64,000 nt of DNA from Amoebophrya sp. A120 (Eukaryota; Sar; Dinophyceae; Syndiniales; Amoebophryaceae). Where the stretch lies: NCBI GenBank assembly GCA_905178155.1, contig CAJINV010000008.1, positions 744,001-808,000 on the forward strand, given 5' to 3'. The notes under the pieces were generated by a model that saw nothing but the letters and a program-made list of their open reading frames with translations, did not search any database and was not told the origin of the DNA. Made by a program: the position numbers and the translations under genes. How positions within the stretch are numbered: the first letter of the stretch is position 1; each line of letters opens with the position of its first letter. This document shows positions 46,335 to 54,701 of the stretch, in pieces.

Positions 46335-47011
46335 ACGATACACAGACAAGTTGTAGTAATAAGCGACGTCGAAAAAGTAGGGTCACAGATAAAATCAAGC
46401 AGCAGTTCACTTGCTCTGCGCTGTTCATGTTGCGTTGCGCCTTCTTTGTCTCACACGGGAAGCGTGATTACGTTTGGCAGTTCTTGTTCGTCACGAAATG
46501 TATAAAGATGGTGTTCATCATCAGTTCGAGGTCGCATACTTTTGAAATCGTTTGTCTTTTGATCGCTTAGAAAATTGACTTCACTTGCCTTAGAATGAAA
46601 ATAGAGCTACAAATTAATGTTGCTGCGCATTTTCGACATAGTTCATAGATTGGATCTAGGATCTTTCAAGATCTCTGATTATTGTACAGTAGAAACTTCC
46701 ACATCCACGATCAAAATTCGCCCGCAAGGGTCCCGTTCCGGCGGACTGAAATGAAAAAAATCCCAAACCCGACACAATTGTTCTATGGCAGATGATGATA
46801 TTTTACTTTTGTCATGACTTCTCTTCAAAATCCAAGGTGCAGGTCGGTTTGGGGTTATTGGTAGATCTAGGAGATCATAATGTTTGGGCTTCGCGTTCTT
46901 TACTTTAGTTTTCTTTAGGCCGAGCATGAATTAATATGAAACTGAAAACATGAGACTCGCGGTGGTGTGTTCGAGTTAGTGGTCGAAAGACGAACGACGG
47001 CAGGTGCTTCA
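46335..47011. other. Intergenic, no gene seen
   Basis: AT-rich; no coding frame or structure recognised. Confidence 0.5.
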
Positions 47012-50000
47012 ATGTCGACATCCATACTTTCGACTGGCCCTGACTGCGCGCAGCAGCACCAGCCAAGAGGACTTATATTGGGCGCTGGGTGTCGGTTCAA
47101 CGGGCTGGTACCAAGCACCCTTAAAACGTCCCGCCGCAGCTCCACGGATGGACAACGCGGAGGGAGCACTGGACGCGTGTATCTCAGCGGTGGCCTGTGC
47201 CGCCAGAGACGGGGCACACGTGGCGGAGCGTGTTGTCTTGCCGCGGAAGGCAAAGGACGTGATGTTGATGGAAGCAGACTGGCCGGGACGAAGAGCGCCG
47301 GTCGTGAGGGAGAAGGAGAAACTTGGTGCGTTGAACAGGAAATCGACGCGAGCAGCCGCATCGATGCAGACGGCAGCACGCCTGGATGCCGCATGTACGA
47401 CACGATAATCGAAAGCGGCTTGTTTGCCTCAGTGGATATCCTCCACACGACGCAGCGTGGCGAGCCTGAGTGCATTGCCGAACTGCTGAAAACTGCTTTG
47501 CTCGCGGCGCCGGCAGCCGCGCGGCGGCCGGGGGTGTCTGGTGCTGAGCCCCATGATTTTATGGATAACGAAGGACCGAGTTGTACTAGCAGGAGCTCGA
47601 TTGCCGCTTCGAGCAGTGCTTCATCAACATTTTCATCAAATACGGGCAAAGAGGAAACGCTACACGACGATGCTGGTCCTCTAGTTGACACCGGGCCGTA
47701 CCACGTGATTTTTGCGTCGTGCAAGGGCGTGCCGCACCTGTTGGACGCCCTGGACCTTCTAGCCGCAGACATTGCCACCGGCGACCTGGTATGGCCGAAA
47801 CACCACAGAATGTCTCTCTTCCTGGGGCGCAACCCGTATCTCGGGGATGCCGAGTGTGCACGGGTGGCAGAGATCTCCCAGTGTGTACACCGACATGAGG
47901 CCTTGGTGTCCCGCGTTTGCTTGGCAAGCCACTTTGACGCCCCGCTGACGGATCCTGACGCTGTGCGGGAAAAGCTCAATACGACAGTCGAAGAAGGGCT
48001 CGCGGGGGCCGCGAGCAGGGAGTACTACTCATCTCAGAGTGTACGACCGACGGGCCAGACAAAAGGCATCGAGCAGCAGTTTCTCTTTTACCTCACGTCA
48101 CCAGAAAATTTGTTGAGCGGCGAAGCCGCACAAGATGTTCGCGTTGCGGCTGCCATCCAGCCGGATTCGCGGTATTCGCTGTTCAACGGTGCATCTTTGC
48201 GGATGCGAAACAAGACCCTTGCTATGGCCTCTTGCGGGGCTGCTGACGCCGACCCCGGGAGTGTAGATCGAATCGCATCAGTTGACCTTGTTACAACTCC
48301 CGCTCGGGATCATGGCTGGTTATTGGGCTGGACTCGGGACACGCTGCTGTTCAACCCGAAGGCCAAGACAGACGCCTACGCGGTGGCCCGACTGCATCAT
48401 CCGGATGAAATCAAGGGAGGTAAAATTTCCTTCATTCCAGCGCCAGTGCAACGGTGCGTGAGTTCCTCTCGTGGAATTGAGCCAGCCCTTGCTCCTGCCC
48501 CTTACATCGTACCCGTGTGCCGATGGCTTCTGAGTGGATCATCATCATCCGGGGCAGCTTCAAGGTGCACACCGGCGGCTCGGGCCCTTGGGCCGATTCG
48601 ACGGGATGCGGCCCATGTGTTCTTGCACCAGGTTCGGAGCGACCTGGATACGATATCTTCCCGTCGTTCCTCTCTGTTCTTGAAAGCGGAGAACAAACTA
48701 CAGCGAAAGGTTTGGGGATACACTGCGCAGCGGGTTTTCGCGCAGCTTGCCGGGGTGCTTGGTGTCGCCAGCGCGGAGGCCCTGGAGGAGGTGGTGCGGA
48801 CGTACGACACGCACGACGTGTCTTTGGGATTTCAGCTCCAGATTCTAGGAGTGGAACACCAGACGTGCGGAAGTCCTGTTCTCGGCGACCCAGACGATTC
48901 TGTCGCCGGTCACTTCGCACTGCAGGACGCGGTGAAGGATTTTTTAGATCCGCGATTCGCGGCAGCCGAGGACGACGAGTCAACAATAGGAGGTTTTACA
49001 TCTACTTCCACTAGCAGGGCCAGAATGCTGGTCTTCCACGGCACGTCCCAAGCCGCCGCGCGACGCATTCTGGCCGAGGGGAAGTTCCGTACCAACGCAT
49101 TTGACGAGGTGGGGCAGTGCGAGGAGCTGAAGCAAGAGACCTGTGGGCAATTGTCGCTGCACACCGCGAAGGCCTACGGGGATGCGGTCTACACCGCGTT
49201 CCACCCAGAAACTGCCCTGCGCTACGCGAAAGGCCGCGGTACGCTGGAGGACGAGGACTGCGGTGCCTTGTTGGTATGTGAGCTTCAACATGGATCAATG
49301 CCAAAGTCAAAGAGCGAAAGCCAAGAGGACGAAAACTACTGTGAGGACCACGATGGGGCGAAACATGGTGACTGTGGAGATCACAACGGGTCGTTCTTGA
49401 GTAGTCCAACTACAACACAGGAAGCTGACTTTCAGATTTCTGAAGAAGCGATGGTCAAGCGCGAGGAAATAACCGGTAAAAAGATAATCGTGACGGACGA
49501 TGCCCGTGAGTCCCGGTGGGCGCTGGCACGCGGTTTGCCGTCCATCGTGCGACCCTGGGAGCAAGTGCTGCAGCAAAGTAAAAATCCAACTCATGATGAT
49601 TCTTCCAGCGGCGCAGGACAAGCAGATGACGCGTCCTCGCTATTGGGCAAAAATTTCGGGAGTTTCCTCGTTCTGCCAGCGCAGCAGGTGAAGAACAAGA
49701 AAGCGCGTTTCGCGGACAGCGGAGGAGCAGAAACAGGCAGACTGGAAGTTTCGTTGCGTCCGCTGTGTGCAATCCATTTGGCGCGGGCGAACAGTACGAG
49801 CACCCGGCGTGGAGTTTTACGCCAGTTTCGACAATTTCTAGCGGAACAGCAAAGCTGCAAAGACCCGGACCTGCAGGCTCACGCTCTGAATGTGTCCACT
49901 TCTTTGCTGAATCTTACTGACGACTTCTGGCCTGAAACAAAAAGCGCTCGTCCTGGCGTGGACGACCGCAGGGGTGGAGGGCTTGTTTGGACCCAACAAG

Positions 50001-50950
50001 ACTTCGATGCCGTGCTGCAATTTGCTGTGCACGACTGCGAAGCCAGTGATCATTTGGAGCGGCTCCGAAAGCTTCTGTTGGAAGAAAGAATATCACGGGG
50101 AGGAATAACAGGAGAGACAACTACAGCGGCTGTTACTTCTGAGCGGGCTGACGAAATCGCAGCAACGACGATTGCTCTTCCTCATGCTCGCATTTTGATG
50201 CGTCAGGAAAATGGACGAGAAGCTACGAAAAGAAGGATCGCAGAGGTACGTAATTCCGTGCCACGCTTGCTAGCAGTGTTGAAGCAGGAGTACCTCGATC
50301 GTGATTTGCACGGGATAGAAGACGAAGAGCGTCGTTTCTTCTGCGAGGCCGCTTCTCATTACGAAGCTGCAAGTCTGCGCTCTCTGATTGACCACGCGTC
50401 TCGGCAACCGGTCGAGAAGCGGCTGGCGTTCTCTCGGGCGATGCGCCATCTGTGGCGGCTCTTTCAACGTGCGGTCGGCAGCGGATTGTTGTTGGGCAGC
50501 GAAAATTCTTCTGGAACCCCGCTTCTCCTGGGTCCAACGGTCCAGCGCGGTACGACGAGTACCAGGGAAGGCGACGATAAATGCGTTGAAAATGAAGCGC
50601 TGGACGTGTCTGTAGGTTCAGCCGCCTCGGACGAAAGCACACGGAGCAGCTGCGGCTCAGTTTCTACAGCTGAAGAAACAAAAGAAGTGCATTTCCGGCC
50701 GCGGATTAAGGAGAAGCATACCGATGTACAAAAGGCAGAAGAGATCGGCAGACATCTTACACTTTTTGATCTCCTGTTGCGATTGGAGGACGAGTTGAAT
50801 TGCGAGTATTTAACCACGAAGCGCATTGATTTCCTACAGCTGGTTGCACAGATGAACAGGTCAGCGACAGAGCGTAGAAAAAGTTCCTGGACTTGGGACT
50901 TTTTTTCGTTCACACACTTTCTCAGCGACAACTACTCGTTCTTATCATGA
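47012..50950 (+). CDS. Large protein with degenerate PARP-like (ADP-ribosyltransferase) domain
   Basis: Single exon, 1,312 aa from the first in-frame ATG (47012). The central part resembles a PARP catalytic fold: LVFHGTSQAAARRILAEGKF (His 676), then AKAYGDAVYTAFHPETALRYA (Tyr near 727), GALLVCELQHGS, and finally FGSFLVLPAQQV with LRPLCAIHL, like the family's EFVVYDxxQVxPxYLI ending. The usual third catalytic Glu of the H-Y-E triad is not at the expected place: Ser or Gly occurs near 883-884, suggesting mono-ADP-ribosylation or no activity. An upstream block (GPYHVIFASCKGVPHLLDAL, residues about 230-250) and a helical C-terminus have no family I recognise. The N-terminal 130 residues are Arg/Gly-rich and may be partly non-coding. 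The domain match is moderate and made by eye. Confidence 0.5.
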   Translation: MSTSILSTGPDCAQQHQPRGLILGAGCRFNGLVPSTLKTSRRSSTDGQRGGSTGRVYLSGGLCRQRRGTRGGACCLAAEGKGRDVDGSRLAGTKSAGREGEGETWCVEQEIDASSRIDADGSTPGCRMYDTIIESGLFASVDILHTTQRGEPECIAELLKTALLAAPAAARRPGVSGAEPHDFMDNEGPSCTSRSSIAASSSASSTFSSNTGKEETLHDDAGPLVDTGPYHVIFASCKGVPHLLDALDLLAADIATGDLVWPKHHRMSLFLGRNPYLGDAECARVAEISQCVHRHEALVSRVCLASHFDAPLTDPDAVREKLNTTVEEGLAGAASREYYSSQSVRPTGQTKGIEQQFLFYLTSPENLLSGEAAQDVRVAAAIQPDSRYSLFNGASLRMRNKTLAMASCGAADADPGSVDRIASVDLVTTPARDHGWLLGWTRDTLLFNPKAKTDAYAVARLHHPDEIKGGKISFIPAPVQRCVSSSRGIEPALAPAPYIVPVCRWLLSGSSSSGAASRCTPAARALGPIRRDAAHVFLHQVRSDLDTISSRRSSLFLKAENKLQRKVWGYTAQRVFAQLAGVLGVASAEALEEVVRTYDTHDVSLGFQLQILGVEHQTCGSPVLGDPDDSVAGHFALQDAVKDFLDPRFAAAEDDESTIGGFTSTSTSRARMLVFHGTSQAAARRILAEGKFRTNAFDEVGQCEELKQETCGQLSLHTAKAYGDAVYTAFHPETALRYAKGRGTLEDEDCGALLVCELQHGSMPKSKSESQEDENYCEDHDGAKHGDCGDHNGSFLSSPTTTQEADFQISEEAMVKREEITGKKIIVTDDARESRWALARGLPSIVRPWEQVLQQSKNPTHDDSSSGAGQADDASSLLGKNFGSFLVLPAQQVKNKKARFADSGGAETGRLEVSLRPLCAIHLARANSTSTRRGVLRQFRQFLAEQQSCKDPDLQAHALNVSTSLLNLTDDFWPETKSARPGVDDRRGGGLVWTQQDFDAVLQFAVHDCEASDHLERLRKLLLEERISRGGITGETTTAAVTSERADEIAATTIALPHARILMRQENGREATKRRIAEVRNSVPRLLAVLKQEYLDRDLHGIEDEERRFFCEAASHYEAASLRSLIDHASRQPVEKRLAFSRAMRHLWRLFQRAVGSGLLLGSENSSGTPLLLGPTVQRGTTSTREGDDKCVENEALDVSVGSAASDESTRSSCGSVSTAEETKEVHFRPRIKEKHTDVQKAEEIGRHLTLFDLLLRLEDELNCEYLTTKRIDFLQLVAQMNRSATERRKSSWTWDFFSFTHFLSDNYSFLS

Positions 50951-51282
50951 TCTCGTTCTGAAAAAGGATAGGCCGTGATAAAAAATTCAAACGAAACCTC
51001 TGCCTGAGTGCGTCAAGTCCATGCCAGCAACAAGTCCCACTGAAGTCATCCCATTGTGTTCAGGTGCTTCTGAGTACCATACGGCTCTAAGTTTTGTGCA
51101 CGAGCACGTCGTTGCGCATATTCGGCGTTCAGACAAGCGTTCGCAACTTTCTTCGTTGTGCGGAGAAGCAAGATTGTATGATGCCGATAATATAAGGTTG
51201 GAAAAATTTAAAATTTTGCCCGCAGAGACAAGAAGTTTTCCGGGTCTTCTGCAGGGACGTTCCTTTGAAACGTTTTTACACC
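50951..51282. other. Intergenic, no gene seen
   Basis: About 330 bp between the PARP-like stop and the GST start (CACCATGG). An overlapping frame (51021-51392) is judged a shadow. Confidence 0.5.
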
Positions 51283-52090
51283 ATGGCTGGAACAGATTCG
51301 TCGCCGACGATCCAGCTGGGTTACTGGAGCGGCCTCCGTTCGCTCGGGTCCAACTTGCGGTATCAGCTGGCGTATACCAAAACAGAGTATGAGTTCATCT
51401 CATACGACGGGGATAAGGTCGAGGAGTGGTTCAACGTGAAGCCGCAGTTAAATATTTTTCCCATATTTACATATATGCAACATAAATCGCCAGAGCTGGC
51501 AGAGCAGAACGAGCACATACTTTGTGAAGTTGCCTTGCTTTCGTTTGACAGGTATGGACTTCCCCAACTTGCCTTATTTGGTCGTGCAGACTGGTGACGG
51601 GCCAAAACTACAATTTTCGGAGACGCAAGCGATCCACCAGTACTTCGCCGCGAAGTTCGCACCGGCACTGCTGGGAGACTCGCCCGAAGAGACGGCAAAG
51701 CTGCATGAGATGTGGGGCATTCCGGAAGAGGTGAAGAACAAAAGCTTGTTGACCTGCTACGGTAGCGGGGCTACCAAAGAGACGGTGCTCAGTGCTTGCA
51801 CGCCCGGTTTCGAGAAGCTGTGCAGTTACGTAGAAAAGAAGTTAGCGCTGTCAGGATCTAGCTTCTTGATGGGCGAAAACATCAAGTGGGTGGACTTTTT
51901 TTTCCTAGAATTGCTAGAACGGTTCAATTGGCTTTTGGAAAATCAGCATGGGGAAAAGTACCCGCCGTTGCAGAAGTACCGGCTGCAGATGGCGGCGCTT
52001 CCCGGCGTCCAGGCGCAACTTGCAAAGGAGCTGCCGCACACCTTTAACGCAAGCATTGCGCCGGTAAACGGAAAAGGATTCCCCATCTGA
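51283..52090 (+). CDS. Glutathione S-transferase, mu/sigma-like
   Basis: Model: join(51283..51450, 51551..52090), 235 aa, close to the usual 218. The enzyme conjugates glutathione to electrophiles in the cytosol. The start QLGYWSGLRSLGSNLRYQL matches the mu-class LGYWDIRGLAHAIRLLLEY, with Tyr 14 as likely catalytic residue. Conserved EEWFNVKPQL joins GMDFPNLPYLVV, the glutathione-site loop, followed by FSETQAIHQYFAAKF. The helical C-domain includes FLMGENIKWVDFFFLELLER. The join requires an intron of about 100 nt without GT-AG ends (CAGTTA|AATATT ... TTGACA|GGTATG, or one base shifted; GT...AC is possible if the Leu is not kept). Start codon context CACCATGG is strong. Confidence 0.88.
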
Positions 52091-52767
52091 AAGGGCATCA
52101 CTCACTTTCAAAACATGAAATTAATACCGGTAGGCGGTGGGTCAACGTCATATGCAGATGATGCTCCCCCGCTGGCCGATTTAGGTAAAAAGCATGGTGG
52201 ATGTGTGCCGCAGAGGGGCGCATGTCTACACAGTGTAAGGATTCATGGTCAGAGGTGGCACGGCTGCTTCGGGCCCTTGACATCAGTCACGTCAACTCGC
52301 TGCTCTGATTTTGTTCCACGGCGTGGATTGGTGCCTCGCAGGACATAATAGTCACTGGTCCGGGTCATTATATCATGAAGTTTAGCTGCGCGGCATTGCC
52401 GGTTGTGCTTTGCAACTAAGTAACTCGAAGTGACGAAAGCACCGTGCCAATATCGTAGCTGATTTGAGTTGTGGCAGCATCGATCGTCAATTTTCCCATG
52501 TAGAATGAAAATCGCTATTCGAGGTCGATTTATTTCGCTTTTTCGCTGACATCTCGCTTGGTCGTTGTTCTGACTCGGTTGGTCTTCGTCGACAATACAG
52601 CGCCCTACATTTTAGTAACACTATGGCAACGTGGACGGTGCTTTGGTAGTTTGATTCTCATCCAGGAGGGTTTTTCATATAGAAGAAAAAGCTGAAGCGC
52701 AGCACAGCCACAGACAACTACTTACTAGCTTTCTTTGAGCCCAAGAAGAGAACAGTCAGAAGATAAA
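52091..52767. other. Intergenic, no gene seen
   Basis: A 77-codon frame at 52115-52348 has no family match. The remainder is 3' and 5' flank. Confidence 0.5.
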
Positions 52768-53838
52768 ATGCACGGAGTTATCCGATTTCTTTTGTCCCTA
52801 GCAACCAAGGGAAAATTTGTGGTGGCGCTGCAGTCGCAGGAGCTTCCGCACGGGATCGCGGGAACAACGACGCACAATATTACCTCCGTTCCGTCTTCGA
52901 CTCATCCAGAAAATTCTTTCCAGGCTGTGCCGTCGCCGCACGAGGATACCATTCGTGAACGACCGAACTCTGTGTCGGTTGCAGGAAGCTCAGTCCCGAA
53001 TGCAACAGACACGGCCCATGTCTCGGTGGCCAGTGCACTGCCAGTGCGGTTGCCGGACACCTATGAAACCGAACAGCATTTAATCGTGGACGAATCTGGT
53101 GACAGCGATAAGGACCTGGAGCTGATGAGCAACTACTTCATCCGGGATACGCTGCGCCCGTCCAAGTTGCATCGGCCGAGCAAATTGAAGAAGATCACCG
53201 CCAATAGCATGGAGCGCGAACTGCGAGACCGTCCTGTGGCGTCTTTTTCCGAGTCGAATGGAACTGCACCAGCAAAAAGTCGCACTTTGCGCAACCAAAC
53301 GTCTGCTGCGCACCATGTCGAAGAGTCTACTTCTGCAGCCCGGCATATACAGTCGGCAAAAATCATCTCCCGGCCGGTGGCTGCGCCCCTCCAGTCCTTG
53401 CAGGCTCCGACGCAGCTTTGGACATTCCTCCTGATTTTCGTCGGCTTCCTGGCGGCAGTGGCGCTTTTCGCCATCCTGCTGTGTCCGCGGGCATACACAG
53501 TGGTCGCTGTCGACTGCTGGAACCGGTGGGTGATGAGGGTTTTGTGTCTGAAAAACGGCGGGGGACCCAAGTACGAACAGAAACTCGAGCATCAAATTCA
53601 GGCACTCGAAGCCAAGCTACTGCAGAAAGAACAAGACCAAGCCGTCGACTTTCGCATCTTCCCGTCAGGCTCGGCATTCCAAACTACAACTACTACAATC
53701 CGCAACTTCTGCAACCGGGACAAGGCGGCCGCACACGGGTCTTGTTCTCCGCAATACAACTGCGACTCTACTGCGGATCAGGCGCTCGCGTGGTCCGCAC
53801 AAGACGGGGGCGATCACGTGGCTTTCAACATGGTGTAG
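52768..53838 (+). CDS. Single-pass membrane protein of unknown function
   Basis: 356 aa from ATG 52768. The N-terminus (HGVIRFLLSLATKGKFVVAL) is weakly hydrophobic and may be a signal peptide. Residues 30-215 are Ser/Thr/Pro-rich with several N-glycosylation-like sites (NIT, NAT, NGT, NQT), fitting a luminal or extracellular stem. A strong membrane helix occupies about 217-239 (LWTFLLIFVGFLAAVALFAI), followed by a Cys/Trp-containing segment and a short coiled coil (about 268-292, QKLEHQIQALEAKLLQKEQD) on the presumed cytosolic side. No known domain recognised. Confidence 0.65.
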   Translation: MHGVIRFLLSLATKGKFVVALQSQELPHGIAGTTTHNITSVPSSTHPENSFQAVPSPHEDTIRERPNSVSVAGSSVPNATDTAHVSVASALPVRLPDTYETEQHLIVDESGDSDKDLELMSNYFIRDTLRPSKLHRPSKLKKITANSMERELRDRPVASFSESNGTAPAKSRTLRNQTSAAHHVEESTSAARHIQSAKIISRPVAAPLQSLQAPTQLWTFLLIFVGFLAAVALFAILLCPRAYTVVAVDCWNRWVMRVLCLKNGGGPKYEQKLEHQIQALEAKLLQKEQDQAVDFRIFPSGSAFQTTTTTIRNFCNRDKAAAHGSCSPQYNCDSTADQALAWSAQDGGDHVAFNMV

Positions 53839-54701
53839 ACGAGCACCGAGCGCGTTTGTATGTATGCGATACTAGGTTATTTCTTCTTCTGGCTGGAAGT
53901 GGCGGTGACTCCCCACCTGCTGGTAAAGAGCCAAAACACGTGTATAGATACGTCAAATTACAATTTTTATTTTGTAGAATTCATGTCATCAGGAGCAGTT
54001 TTTCCTCGAGAAAGAATCCCTGCTGTACCTCAAAATTGATTCACGTAGTACCTTTATGTTTCTATCTTTGTACGTCCTTGCACTGCGCAAAATTAAATCA
54101 CCTGTAGATGTATTATTCATTGTATAATTTATTCCGGTTTCAGTTTCTCTATCTTCTCTATTTCCACACTGTACATCACGACTCTCTGACTAAAACTTGT
54201 CAAGCCTTGTAAACGGAAGAACACGTTGACGCGTATTGATTGGTACCTGTACCCAGGTCAGAATCGGGTCATTTCTTAATCTTCTCGTTTGGAGTTGGAA
54301 ATGCATGGCCATTAGTTACCTCTGTTCCCGTCGCTCATTCGTTTAGCTAGCCTACAACGAGAGCAGCATGAGTAAACGTACAAAAATTGTTTAGGAGCGT
54401 CTGATTGAGGCATTTTTTTCTGAGACCATGCAGGCTGTAGCTGCACGTGCAAATTCAAATTTGCCAGCTTCGGCACCGTATTGCGATTGTATGAAAGTAA
54501 AGTTGACGACTTTTTTTTTCGCTGTCCTCTCGATCGTATTTCCCCGTGGGAAGATTAGACACCGAGTTTTAATTTGATGAAAGAAAGGAAACACTGCCAT
54601 AGAAGCTGCATTGAAACAGTGATAGCATCGCGAGGCGCACGCCAGAAGACTTGACGCAGCTCCTCGTTTAGTTTTTTGTCACTTGTTGTCGTGGCGGCGT
54701 G
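53839..54701. other. Intergenic, no gene seen
   Basis: AT-rich, including several T-runs. The open frame that overlaps 53418-54107 is a shadow of the membrane-protein gene. Confidence 0.5.

Noticed and set aside
46915-47979. 354-codon minus-strand frame over the PARP-like gene 5' part
   Set aside because: Antisense shadow of a long plus-strand ORF; Ser/Arg/Pro-rich with no recognisable family.
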